Shown here one piece after another: positions 9,324 through 18,176 of a DNA stretch of 64,000 nucleotides (the stretch's first letter is position 1; the number at the start of each line of letters is the position of its first letter). The position numbers were made by a program, and so were the translations under genes. Below the pieces are notes generated by a model. It searched no databases, was not told the origin of the DNA, and was given only the letters and a program-made list of their open reading frames with translations. Origin of the DNA: Granulosicoccus sp. (GTDB lineage: Bacteria > Pseudomonadota > Gammaproteobacteria > Granulosicoccales > Granulosicoccaceae). Where the stretch lies: assembly GCA_023301795.1 (NCBI GenBank), contig JALZVU010000042.1, forward strand, positions 1 to 64,000, read 5' to 3'.

Positions 9324-10559
9324 TTACTTGTAAACACGATCCTGGATTTTGTCCAGGCGTTCCAGAATGGCATCCATCCGCTCAGGCTTGATCATGAATT
9401 CTTGAAAGCCTTCCATGCCACCTTTAGCCATTTCTGCCGGTGCATCACGGTCATAGAACTGCGCAAGGCCTTGAGCCGTGCTAACAGTCTCAAACCCTTT
9501 TTGCAGAAATTTGTCATCACCAACAGAGGAGTTGCTGTTGATAGGTAACTGACCAATGGTCGCGTTCCATTCAGTCTGTACATCCGGCTGGGCAACGAAC
9601 GCCAGAAACTTACGCGCATCTTCTTTGTTCTTGGCATTACTAGGAATAAAGAAAGCATCAGCTGGTGCTTCTTCTGCACGAGGTACGCCCGGTGTGATTT
9701 CAGGGAACGGGAAGTAATCGATCTGATCATCGGTAAGTCCAGCATCACGCATGGCAGCTACTGCAAAGTTACCCATAACATACATGGCTGCTTCGCCCTG
9801 GACGAAAGGTGCCAGAGCATCCTGCCAGCTCATAGTGGCATGATTTTCAATAAAGTAGCCAGGCTCTACCAGTTCCTTCCACTTGTTGAATACGTCAACA
9901 ATGCGTGGATCGGTGTACTTGATTTTGCCAGCTGTCAGGTCGTTATGAACCTCATAACCGTTAGTGCGCAGGTTCAGATAATCGAATACGCCAGCAGCAG
10001 TCCATAGAAATTTGGTACCGATAGTGATCGGTGTAATTTCAGCGGCTTTTAGTTTTGCAGAAGCCGCTAGCAGTTCGTCCCATGTTGCGGGTACGTCGAT
10101 ACCGTTGGCTTCAAAAATATCTTTGCGGTAGTAGATACCCCATTGGTAATAAGTGTAAGGAACGCCCCACTGCTTGCCATCAATAGTCATGGCAGATTGA
10201 GTGGATGCCAGTGATTCATTGAACCCCTCAGCTTCCCAAAGATCCGAGACATCTTCAAATTGCCCCGCATTGACGAAAGGCGCCATGCGGTTGCCCGGGT
10301 ACCAGGAAGTGACGTCTGGAGCTTCTGCACTCAGAAAGTTACGAATCGCAGTTTTGTGAGCTTCACGGTCAGTGATGTTCACGATGACGTTGATGTCAGG
10401 GTTGGCAGCTTTGAATTTTTCTACAGCTGTTTCAAAGCCTTCTTTTGGCGCCGGATTCGGATCATCAAAGTTGATAACCAAATCGCGAGCCAAGACGGGT
10501 GCGCTGACCAGACTGGCAACAGCCAGTGCAGCAGCAGATCGCTTGATGATGTTTAACAT
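9324..10559 (-). CDS. CUT1 sugar ABC transporter substrate-binding protein
   Basis: The 411-residue protein has a Sec signal peptide cleaved after VLA near residue 24. The mature part shows the family-1 extracellular solute-binding fold. Segments such as YYRKDIFEANGIDVPATWDELL and FVQGEAAMYVMGNFA are typical of sugar-binding members. It acts in the periplasm and delivers substrate to the MalF/MalG-like permeases downstream. It follows the GH42 gene by 160 bases, a gap that holds an AT-rich palindrome and could carry its own promoter. The position among alpha- and beta-galactosidase genes suggests a galactoside ligand, not verified. Confidence 0.92.
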   Translation of the reverse strand: MLNIIKRSAAALAVASLVSAPVLARDLVINFDDPNPAPKEGFETAVEKFKAANPDINVIVNITDREAHKTAIRNFLSAEAPDVTSWYPGNRMAPFVNAGQFEDVSDLWEAEGFNESLASTQSAMTIDGKQWGVPYTYYQWGIYYRKDIFEANGIDVPATWDELLAASAKLKAAEITPITIGTKFLWTAAGVFDYLNLRTNGYEVHNDLTAGKIKYTDPRIVDVFNKWKELVEPGYFIENHATMSWQDALAPFVQGEAAMYVMGNFAVAAMRDAGLTDDQIDYFPFPEITPGVPRAEEAPADAFFIPSNAKNKEDARKFLAFVAQPDVQTEWNATIGQLPINSNSSVGDDKFLQKGFETVSTAQGLAQFYDRDAPAEMAKGGMEGFQEFMIKPERMDAILERLDKIQDRVYK

Positions 10560-10636
10560 GTCTATTTTTCATTCTCCGGTGGTGGTATTCAAATACTGAC
10601 AGTTTGTGTCGGGACTCTGCCGATACCCGTGATGCG

Positions 10637-10649
10637 TAAAATCGTTTTA
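10637..10649. promoter_or_regulatory. AT-rich palindrome upstream of the binding-protein gene
   Basis: The inverted repeat TAAAA-CGA-TTTTA (minus sense) lies about 80 bases upstream of the binding-protein start, in the 160-base gap after the GH42 gene. It could be a LacI-type or other dimeric regulator site. The match is short and may be chance. Confidence 0.25.
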
Positions 10650-10719
10650 GCTGGCAGTGCTACAACCCAAGTGGGCTGTTCGCCCCACAACAGACTCGTG
10701 ACGATAACATTTAGAAGGC

Positions 10720-12708
10720 TCATGCCACCACCCAAACAGCCACATCGGCGGTGTTTAACGTTCGTTCTCCAACCAGCAGGTGGGTTGAGGGTGAAAAGCC
10801 AAAGGCATCACCCAGATGCTTATCCAGACTGACTGATTCGCTGCCGTAGTTGAAGACAACGCGGTAATTGCCCATTTGTTGTATTCGAACATCGGGGCCA
10901 AGATTGAAAATTGTAAGCTGTGCATCTGTTGCCAGTTGCCCAAGCAAATCGATCAGATCTGCGCGTTCAGGCAAGGCGTTAATATAATGCACTGCATTAT
11001 ATGTATAGTGAAAGCCCCATCCATCGGCAAAGTGCTTGTGAGGTGTCAGTGTGCTTGTTATCTGTTCGCGCCAGTGCTTACATTGACAGACACTGCCGTC
11101 TGAAGCCTTGGCCACCAGCAGATGCTCAGGGGGCAGTGATTCACTACGCACCACTTTCACATCAATCAAGGACTGCAGCGTTCCAGGGGGTAATGCTGCG
11201 GGGATAGCATAGTCATGGCTCCGACTGCCGCTACCTGGAAATAGCGCAATGACAGGTTTTAACGTTTGCTCCTGGCACCGCAATAATTTTTGCGTGAATT
11301 GCTCGTCATCCTCGGTGTGATTACACACAAGAATCAGACGGTACTGATCAAGCGCCGCATCTGGAGCGACAATATCAACGTTCAAGCCCAGCTGCCGGCA
11401 AGCACTGTGCAGTGTCTGGCAGAAGGTCAGTGCGCTGAACGCGGCACCGCCTGGGCTCTGAATATCTTGAATGGCAATGCCTGAGTAGCTAAAAACGATA
11501 GCGACATCAGAACTGACGATAGGGGGCCCATCAATTGCCAATTGCTCCAGCTCGCGATTTAGCTGAGCAACCTCACCCGCTGCAACATCCTCTTCGCCAT
11601 TACTCAGAAGAAGCCCGGTGTGGGTTTGCTCTTGTGCAAAAGGCGCCTGTCGCCAACGGAAGTAGCTCATAACCTCAGCACCATGGGCAAACGCCTCCCA
11701 CCCCCATAAACGAACCATGCCCGGTAGAGGAGAAGGGTTGTAGGGTGCCCAGTTGACAGGACCCGGTTGTTGTTCCATAACCCACCAGCGCCCATTGCAA
11801 CAACCCCGGTATAGATCGTGGTGAAATGCTGAACCATCCGGATGGCCTGTGCGCAGGTAACGCGCTTTATCAGACTCATTTTGACTGTCGCGTGTCAGAA
11901 ACCCCAACGGATAGTTATCCCACGTTGCTACATCCAGATCCCTGGACACCAGGTGGTGATCAAACTCGACAAAGTTGCCCATGAAATTATGCAGCACATC
12001 GCGCCCTGGCGAATGGGTGCGAATGATGTCCACTTGCGCTTTATTAAACTGCTGAATCTGGCGAGATGAAAAGCGCCAGTAAGCGAGCTGATGGGAAGGA
12101 TTACTTTCAGTCACCGTACCTACGGGTAAGCCAATCTGAGTAAAGCTGTCGTACTCCATACTCCAGAACACATTGCCCCAGGCGGTATTCAGCGCATCGA
12201 TGGTTTTGTAGGTTTCAGAGCACCAACCACGAAACGCATCAAGCGCATGGGATGAGTAGCTGATGCTGGTGCTGTGGCACCCATATTCGTTATCGGTCTG
12301 CCAGGCAACGACCGCTGGGTGCTGGCCATAGTTTTCGGCAAGCACCGTGACAATGCGCTTGCACTCTTCCAGATAGCCTTCATGAGAAAAACAATAGTGG
12401 CGACGCGAACCAAAATCACGCACTTGCAGTTGTTCATCCAGTGCCAGCATATCTGGGTACTTGTCCACCATCCAACGAGGCGGTGTGGCCGTGGGTGTGC
12501 CCAGTACCACTTTAAGTTCATGTGCATGCAGTACGTCAATGGCATCGGTTAACCATTGCATGTGATATTGGCCATTGGCCTCAAGACGACTCCACGCAAA
12601 TTCGCCAATCCGTACGTGGCTGATACCAATGCGCTTCATATGCGCAGCATCCTGCGCCCAACGCTCTGCTGGCCAATGTTCAGGGTAATAGCAAACGCCT
12701 GTCTTCAT
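10720..12708 (-). CDS. Beta-galactosidase, glycoside hydrolase family 42
   Basis: The start is the ATG at 12708, which overlaps the galT stop (ATGA); the open frame itself begins at a TTG nine bases earlier. The 662-residue protein starts with the GH42 hallmark GVCYYPEHWP. The acid/base Glu141 is in DNEYG and the likely nucleophile Glu312 in VMEQQPGPVNW. A central trimerisation domain and a small C-terminal beta domain follow, as usual for the family. There is no signal peptide, so it acts in the cytoplasm on imported beta-galactosides, releasing galactose for GalK. It is cotranscribed with galK and galT. Confidence 0.95.
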   Translation of the reverse strand: MKTGVCYYPEHWPAERWAQDAAHMKRIGISHVRIGEFAWSRLEANGQYHMQWLTDAIDVLHAHELKVVLGTPTATPPRWMVDKYPDMLALDEQLQVRDFGSRRHYCFSHEGYLEECKRIVTVLAENYGQHPAVVAWQTDNEYGCHSTSISYSSHALDAFRGWCSETYKTIDALNTAWGNVFWSMEYDSFTQIGLPVGTVTESNPSHQLAYWRFSSRQIQQFNKAQVDIIRTHSPGRDVLHNFMGNFVEFDHHLVSRDLDVATWDNYPLGFLTRDSQNESDKARYLRTGHPDGSAFHHDLYRGCCNGRWWVMEQQPGPVNWAPYNPSPLPGMVRLWGWEAFAHGAEVMSYFRWRQAPFAQEQTHTGLLLSNGEEDVAAGEVAQLNRELEQLAIDGPPIVSSDVAIVFSYSGIAIQDIQSPGGAAFSALTFCQTLHSACRQLGLNVDIVAPDAALDQYRLILVCNHTEDDEQFTQKLLRCQEQTLKPVIALFPGSGSRSHDYAIPAALPPGTLQSLIDVKVVRSESLPPEHLLVAKASDGSVCQCKHWREQITSTLTPHKHFADGWGFHYTYNAVHYINALPERADLIDLLGQLATDAQLTIFNLGPDVRIQQMGNYRVVFNYGSESVSLDKHLGDAFGFSPSTHLLVGERTLNTADVAVWVVA

Positions 12709-13757
12709 GATCGCCAATCATCCACGTTGACGTTGCGCAGTTGTTCAGCCGCTATTTCTGGCTGCACTGGATTGACGATATTATTGGCTCCTGATTCAAA
12801 GCCTGCCAGAAATTTCAGTTTTGTAGAATCACGCAGTGGTGGTTGAAACGCCAAATGAAAACACCAGTGCGCATTGTGTGCATCAGCGATAATTCCGCTA
12901 TCACACGGTGCGTTATGAATCAGTGTGATGTTGGGTGCGGAGCGATTAAACAACACATCGTAGCGTCGCACCTGACGTTGATACATCGCAGCCAACTCAT
13001 TCAGCTCAGCATCATTCATTTGCGCAAGAGAGTTCACATGACGGTGCGGCACAATCCAGGTTTCGTAGGCGAAGCGGGCAGCGAAGGGTACGAGTACGGA
13101 AAAGTACTGACCTTTCTCTACCTGTAAATGTTCTTGGCTATGAGTGCCCTCTAGCAGATCCTGAAGTAGAGACTGGCCCTTGTGTTGTTCTGCGTACGCA
13201 ACCTGCGCATCCCGCATTCGGCCCGCGGTATCGGTCACAAATGATGTTGCGTAAATCTGGCCGTGGGGATGCAGGTTGGAAACACCGATCTCGGTACCCT
13301 TGTTTTCGAAGATAAGCACATTAGCAATGCCCTCCTGTGCGCTAAGCTGCGCGTACTCTTCACGCCACAGCTTCACAACCTGTTGCATCTGATCTTCTCC
13401 CAGGCTAGCCAGGGTGGCATCATGATTCTCTGACCAGCATAAAACGCGGCATTGTCCATGGGCGGGAGCTGTCAGTCCCAATACATCATTGTGATGATCG
13501 GAAGCTTGCTCAGGTGCCTCAAACGACAGCGAAGGAAAGTCATTGTCAAACGCGTAAGCGCCACTGTAGAGAGGGTTCTGCGTACCATTGGCGCGGGTAA
13601 CGCCCGGACACAAATAACAGTCCGGGTCGTGCTGTGGCGGTTTACTCGAATTGCCTGTCGCCATGGCACCAGACCATGGGCGGGCAGCAGAGCGCGCAGA
13701 GACCATAACCCACTGAGATAGTAAAGGATGCCAGCGTCGTTCCCAGTTGCCTGCCAT
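12705..13757 (-). CDS. galT: Galactose-1-phosphate uridylyltransferase
   Basis: The 350-residue protein matches GalT: an N-terminal zinc-binding pair in CYLCPG and the catalytic HPHGQ motif that carries the uridylyl group on His. It converts galactose-1-phosphate and UDP-glucose to glucose-1-phosphate and UDP-galactose in the Leloir pathway. The gene starts three bases after the galK stop and overlaps the GH42 gene by four bases, so the three are one translational unit. galE and galM are not in the window and must lie elsewhere. Confidence 0.95.
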   Translation of the reverse strand: MAGNWERRWHPLLSQWVMVSARSAARPWSGAMATGNSSKPPQHDPDCYLCPGVTRANGTQNPLYSGAYAFDNDFPSLSFEAPEQASDHHNDVLGLTAPAHGQCRVLCWSENHDATLASLGEDQMQQVVKLWREEYAQLSAQEGIANVLIFENKGTEIGVSNLHPHGQIYATSFVTDTAGRMRDAQVAYAEQHKGQSLLQDLLEGTHSQEHLQVEKGQYFSVLVPFAARFAYETWIVPHRHVNSLAQMNDAELNELAAMYQRQVRRYDVLFNRSAPNITLIHNAPCDSGIIADAHNAHWCFHLAFQPPLRDSTKLKFLAGFESGANNIVNPVQPEIAAEQLRNVNVDDWRS

Positions 13758-13760
13758 ACT

Positions 13761-14972
13761 CTACGTACCCGTTTGCAGTGGGGCATCAAGATGCAGTTGC
13801 TGTACCCCGTCACCTGCGCTCATGATGTAGAAGTCGGCTGTGAGTCCGGTCGCTTGTGTGTAGCCCATTGCCACAGACGCTTCAAACGCTGGTACATCAG
13901 TGGTTTGTACTAGCGATACCGTACAGCCCCCAAAACCTGCACCGGTCAAACGACTTCCCAGCACGCCGCGTTGCTCACGGGCAAGGCGCACCAGTTGATT
14001 CAGCGGGTCACTGGATACCTCATACAGGTCACGCAGCGAGTCATGAGATTCGTTCATGAGTTGTCCGAATTTATCAATGTCTCCAGATTCCAGTGCAGGC
14101 ACTGCTGCACGCACTCTAGCGTTTTCGGTACACACATGGCGTGCTCGCTTCAACGCAATGAGATCGCTATCGAATAATGATTCGTGCGCATCAAGCTGTT
14201 CAGGTAATAGCTCACCAAGCTGCTTTATGCCCAACGCTTCATGCAGTATTTCAAAAGCACGAGTGCACTCCGCCACTCTGTTGTTATAGGCCGACTCGTT
14301 AAGCTCTCGTCGTTGATTGGTGTTGCTCACAACAATGGAGATACCATCAAGGTTCATTGGCACCTGCCGGTGTTCCAGCGTGCTGCAGTCCAGTTTTATT
14401 GCATGATCGCGCTTAGCCATGGCCACAGCAAACTGATCCATGATGCCGCATTGCATGCCGACAAACTCCTTCTCTGCGGCTTGAGACATCTTGACCAGAT
14501 CCAGCAATGAGAAGCCGGTGTTCAGCAGTGTGTTAAGCGCAAACGCTGTCACGACCTCCACGGATGCTGATGAGCTGAGACCTGCACCATTGGGTACATT
14601 GCCCGAGAACAGGCAGTCGAAGCCGTCTAGCGCGACGCCTTTCTGAGCAAATTGATCAAGAACGCCCAACGGGTAGTTAATCCAGTTATCGCCGTAGGTC
14701 TGGCTGATTTCGCTTTGCTCAAGCTGCGCCATCAAATCAAAGTTTGTTGAGGCAAACTGGTACTGATGGTTATACGTTCGTCGTATTAGCAGCCAGGTGC
14801 CCTGTGTAATGCCACACGGAAATACCAGACCACCGGTAACGTCAGTGTGTTCACCAATAAGATTGACACGCCCAGGGGCAAAGAAGGCAAACACTTCATG
14901 TTCGCTACGCCCGAATTTATGGTTAAAGCGATCTTGCAGACGCGCCATATCGTTAGTGTGTGTCATTGCCAT
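13761..14972 (-). CDS. galK: Galactokinase
   Basis: The start is placed at the ATG at 14972, which overlaps the alpha-galactosidase stop as TAATG; the frame stays open further upstream inside that gene. The ~403-residue protein belongs to the GHMP kinase family. It has the galactokinase signature GRVNLIGEHTD at residues 34-44, the phosphate-binding PNGAGLSSSAS and the C-terminal GSRLTGAGFGGCT. It phosphorylates galactose at C1 with ATP in the cytoplasm, the entry to the Leloir pathway. The length is slightly above the ~380 residues typical of the family. Confidence 0.95.
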   Translation of the reverse strand: MAMTHTNDMARLQDRFNHKFGRSEHEVFAFFAPGRVNLIGEHTDVTGGLVFPCGITQGTWLLIRRTYNHQYQFASTNFDLMAQLEQSEISQTYGDNWINYPLGVLDQFAQKGVALDGFDCLFSGNVPNGAGLSSSASVEVVTAFALNTLLNTGFSLLDLVKMSQAAEKEFVGMQCGIMDQFAVAMAKRDHAIKLDCSTLEHRQVPMNLDGISIVVSNTNQRRELNESAYNNRVAECTRAFEILHEALGIKQLGELLPEQLDAHESLFDSDLIALKRARHVCTENARVRAAVPALESGDIDKFGQLMNESHDSLRDLYEVSSDPLNQLVRLAREQRGVLGSRLTGAGFGGCTVSLVQTTDVPAFEASVAMGYTQATGLTADFYIMSAGDGVQQLHLDAPLQTGT

Positions 14973-17107
14973 TAGTGTGGCACTCGGTGGCAGCCGATAA
15001 GCAGTGCTGATTGTGGGGGTAAAACCGGCAAGGCAACGCCTAGCGTCATCAGTAGTTCGCCAGTGGTGATAACTGGATTTTCGCACCAGGAAGGTATGAT
15101 TTTACTAAACGTAGCCAGCTCTTCAATGTTGATGCTCTCCAGTTGGAGACGATAATGTGCGTCAGGATCAAGCCCCGATAGCGGCAGATTACCTGCGCGT
15201 GTTGCGTGCATGTTGCCGATGGCTGTCACGCTAAACAGGGCTTTATCTTTTGGCTGGTCGACGTTGCCGCTGGCGATCAGCGCTTTCGAATCGGTGGGTA
15301 GTTGCCAGAAGGTTGCACTACCCAGCCACTCTCGATTGGCTTTGTAGAGCTGCGTGTAGTGTTGTAGGTTAATGACATCATTCGCTTCAAGTTTGCGCGC
15401 ATCAAGTTCAAATCCAAATTGCCCTTGTAATGCAACAATGGCACGAGTGTGCAGGCTGGTGACTCGACCTGTTAAATGAGCGCTTTTATGACCAACGTGC
15501 GCACCCATAATTTCGGGCGGCATAAATCGCATAAAGCCTTCCTGTATTCCAGCGCGCTCGATAGGATCGATGTTGTCTGAGGTCCACACGCGACCCGTAT
15601 GCTCAAGCACAGCCAGATCGCAGCGTGCTCCGCCTGATGAACAGGTCTCGATTTCCAACCCGGGGCAGACCGCCAGAATACGTTTTAACAATTTATACAA
15701 CGCTGTTGGTTGTTGTGCTGCACGTGCACGAGAGCCATCTCCGGGAAGTACCAGATCCCGATTGTGATCCCACTTGATGTAGTCAATTGCGTATTCGTGC
15801 ACCAACGATGTAATTCTTTCGAACAGGTAGTCTGACACCTCAGGGCGTGCAATATCGAGTACCAGCTGATTACGCGCAAGTGGTGTCTGTGTGTCATGTA
15901 GATGTAAAGCCCACTCGGGATGTGCTCTGTAAAGATCGCTATCAGGGTTGACCATTTCAGGCTCAAACCACAAGCCAAACTGCATGGCGTGCTTGCGAAC
16001 GTGATTGACAATATGGCTTAACCCTTCCGGGTAAATGCCTTCATCCACGTACCAGTCACCCAGCCCTGCAGTATCGTTACGTCGATGACGAAACCAGCCG
16101 TCGTCCAGTACAAAGCGCTCAGCACCGACGCTTGCTGCAGCATCAATCAGGGAAAACAGCTCGTCGCTATCATGATTGAAGTACAGCGCCTCCCAACTAT
16201 TGGCGTGTATGGGTCTGGGGCGCCGCGTCCATTCTGGTAGAACGTTGTGCCTGATGTGCTTGTGAAAACGTTGTGTGCAACTGTTCATGCCAGTGGCGCG
16301 CGTAAAGCTGACTGCGGGTGTATCGAGTGTCTCACCGGCTTGCAGTATGCATTCGCCTGGCAGATACAATACGCCTGCTTGCAGAGAGATAGCGCCATTG
16401 CTGAGCCTCTCTACGCGCAAGCTGAAGTTTCCGCTCCAGCCCAGATGCGCAAAGCTGACATCGCCGCTGTTGAGGCCAAATCCTGATGTGCCACAAATGA
16501 GTCCTGGTGTGTGTTCGTGACTGGTGCGGCCATGAAGATTGGATATGTCGATACGCCCGGGCGCAATATGCCGTCGATGCGTCTGGTTCTCCAATCCCCA
16601 TCGTCCATGTTGCGTCAGACATTCACGGTAAGAGCCTGGCATCGGTACAGTGGCACTGGCCAGCCAATTCACGGTGAGCGGTGTTGAACCGGTGTTGTTC
16701 AGCGTGGTGGTAATGCTGGCTACATCACTTTGATGGTCAAGCGTCAATGTAAGCGTTATCGATATGTCTGCCTGCGAATCCGATAGCGTCATGCGTAGGG
16801 TGTTGTCGGATTGGGTGATGTTGGCGGTGCACAGGCGATGCGCAAACTGGCCACCGTTACGATGACATTCGAGCGCGGGCGATCCGGTATAGCCGGTACA
16901 GGCTTGCGGGAACAGAGACAACGGTGTCACTGAATCAAGACCACCGAATGACAGGGCCGTATCGTCGTGAACCATAAGCTGGTCGAGCGAAACGTTTTCA
17001 CTGAGCTGCCTGCCACACCATAAAAGCCGCGGAATTTCATGATCCTGCACCACTAATAAGGTGGTGGTTGCCCCATCTAGGCGCCATAGAGCAGGTTGTG
17101 TGGACAT
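14972..17107 (-). CDS. Alpha-galactosidase, glycoside hydrolase family 36
   Basis: The 711-residue cytoplasmic protein has the GH36 layout: N-terminal beta-sandwich, central (beta/alpha)8 barrel and C-terminal beta domain. The nucleophile Asp447 is in YIKWDHNRD and the acid/base Asp511 in TSDN, downstream of CSSGGARCD. LDDGWF and FGLWFEPEMVNPDS are further family marks. It cleaves terminal alpha-galactose from melibiose- or raffinose-type sugars, or from algal galactosylglycerols such as floridoside. It is first in the minus-strand operon, with its promoter at 17229-17258, and overlaps galK. Confidence 0.95.
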   Translation of the reverse strand: MSTQPALWRLDGATTTLLVVQDHEIPRLLWCGRQLSENVSLDQLMVHDDTALSFGGLDSVTPLSLFPQACTGYTGSPALECHRNGGQFAHRLCTANITQSDNTLRMTLSDSQADISITLTLTLDHQSDVASITTTLNNTGSTPLTVNWLASATVPMPGSYRECLTQHGRWGLENQTHRRHIAPGRIDISNLHGRTSHEHTPGLICGTSGFGLNSGDVSFAHLGWSGNFSLRVERLSNGAISLQAGVLYLPGECILQAGETLDTPAVSFTRATGMNSCTQRFHKHIRHNVLPEWTRRPRPIHANSWEALYFNHDSDELFSLIDAAASVGAERFVLDDGWFRHRRNDTAGLGDWYVDEGIYPEGLSHIVNHVRKHAMQFGLWFEPEMVNPDSDLYRAHPEWALHLHDTQTPLARNQLVLDIARPEVSDYLFERITSLVHEYAIDYIKWDHNRDLVLPGDGSRARAAQQPTALYKLLKRILAVCPGLEIETCSSGGARCDLAVLEHTGRVWTSDNIDPIERAGIQEGFMRFMPPEIMGAHVGHKSAHLTGRVTSLHTRAIVALQGQFGFELDARKLEANDVINLQHYTQLYKANREWLGSATFWQLPTDSKALIASGNVDQPKDKALFSVTAIGNMHATRAGNLPLSGLDPDAHYRLQLESINIEELATFSKIIPSWCENPVITTGELLMTLGVALPVLPPQSALLIGCHRVPH

Positions 17108-17140
17108 TATCGGGTGAAAAATCCTAAGAGATACTGGGAA

Positions 17141-17152
17141 GTCAACGTTGAC
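17141..17152. promoter_or_regulatory. Perfect 12-bp palindrome, candidate LacI-type operator
   Basis: GTCAACGTTGAC is a perfect palindrome with a central CG, the usual form of LacI-family sites. It lies 34-45 bases upstream of the alpha-galactosidase start and downstream of the predicted transcription start, where a bound repressor could block elongation. Assignment to the LacI-type protein encoded at 6307-7305 is inferred. Confidence 0.45.
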
Positions 17153-17211
17153 GAGTGAAGTGGTATCGTCATCGTAGATAGTCGCTTATCATTGCACCTT
17201 GGTGACAAAAA

Positions 17212-17226
17212 TGGAACAATGTTCCA
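17212..17226. promoter_or_regulatory. IclR-type operator between divergent galactoside arms
   Basis: TGGAACA-A-TGTTCCA is a perfect 7-1-7 inverted repeat. It closely resembles the TGGAAA/TTTCCA palindromes bound by IclR. It covers the predicted start site of the alpha-galactosidase operon and lies about 70 bases upstream of the iclR-like gene. Binding would repress the operon and probably also affect expression of the regulator itself. Confidence 0.65.
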
Positions 17227-17228
17227 GA

Positions 17229-17258
17229 ATTATAAAAGCGGCAGTTTAAAGCTGTCAA
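17229..17258 (-). promoter_or_regulatory. Consensus sigma70 promoter of the alpha-galactosidase/gal operon
   Basis: On the minus strand, TTGACA (17258-17253) and TATAAT (17234-17229) are both perfect consensus, separated by 18 bases. Transcription would start near 17222, inside the IclR-type palindrome. The 5' leader would be about 115 bases. Such a strong promoter needs repression, which the overlapping palindrome can provide. Confidence 0.75.
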
Positions 17259-17293
17259 TCTTTGTAGAAAAGGGACACACACGGAACACTGCC

Positions 17294-18142
17294 ATGAGCG
17301 GCAACAACAAAACCATATCTCGATTGTCTGCTAATGCCAGTGTTGGTGAAGAACGTGGCGGCGGGCGTTCTAGTTCCGGGTTGGGGCGCGCTGTGCGGCT
17401 GCTGGATCTGATAGTGGCAAAAGGCCCTCTGCGTTTTGCCCAGATTGAGGAGCTGGCTGACATTCCTAAAGCAAGCCTGCACAGAATGCTGAACGAGTTG
17501 GCGGAAGAGCGTCTGGTGCAATTCGACGAACGTGTGCTCACATGGTCTTCAGGCTATCGTATTCTGGAGATGGCAAATCGTATCTGGACGCGGTCTGATA
17601 TCCGCGTGTTAGCGCGTGATCAGCTACTGGCATTGAACGCGCTCAGCGGGGAGTCGGTGCAAGTTGCAGTGCTGGCCGATACACACGGTGTGGTTATTGA
17701 TCACGTGGAGAGCACGCGAAGCGTGCGACATTCAATTAATGTCGGTAACCGTGAGCCGGTCTATTGCACAGGTACTGGGAAGGTGTTGTTAGCTTGGTGT
17801 GATGAGGAGCAGCGCGATAGCATCATTTCAAGAATCTCATTTGTGCGCTTCACCCCTAATACCATCACAGACCCTGACGCACTCGCCCGCGAGTTAAGCC
17901 TGATCAGTAAGCGCGGATATGCTGTTGATGCGGAAGAGCGTTTTCTGGGTACCTGTTGTATTGCAGCCCCTGTAGTGGATGCAACGGGTCAGGCTGTAGC
18001 GAGTATCAGCATCACAGCCCCAGCATTCAGAACAACTGCAGCTGATCTGAAGCTCTGGCAAGGTTCGTTGGTTGCGGCCGCCGCGGAAGTATCGCGTCGA
18101 CTAGCCCCACGAACTGGACCAAGCGTTAGCATTGCCCATTGA
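17294..18142 (+). CDS. IclR-family transcriptional regulator
   Basis: The start is taken as the ATG at 17294 (MSGNNK), because the longer frame would run through the operator and a poorly conserved extension. The 282-residue product has an N-terminal winged helix with [19 protein letters not shown] as the recognition region. The C-terminal effector-binding domain has [19 protein letters not shown] and a CCIAAPV segment typical of IclR members. It is divergent from the galactoside operon and is followed after 34 bases by the transporter ATPase. It most likely binds the palindrome at 17212-17226. Whether it represses or activates, and its effector, are unknown; galactose or a degradation product is plausible. 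Confidence 0.9.
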   Translation: MSGNNKTISRLSANASVGEERGGGRSSSGLGRAVRLLDLIVAKGPLRFAQIEELADIPKASLHRMLNELAEERLVQFDERVLTWSSGYRILEMANRIWTRSDIRVLARDQLLALNALSGESVQVAVLADTHGVVIDHVESTRSVRHSINVGNREPVYCTGTGKVLLAWCDEEQRDSIISRISFVRFTPNTITDPDALARELSLISKRGYAVDAEERFLGTCCIAAPVVDATGQAVASISITAPAFRTTAADLKLWQGSLVAAAAEVSRRLAPRTGPSVSIAH

Positions 18143-18176
18143 ATTCAGTAGCATCACACCAACAGGAGAGGAGCAG

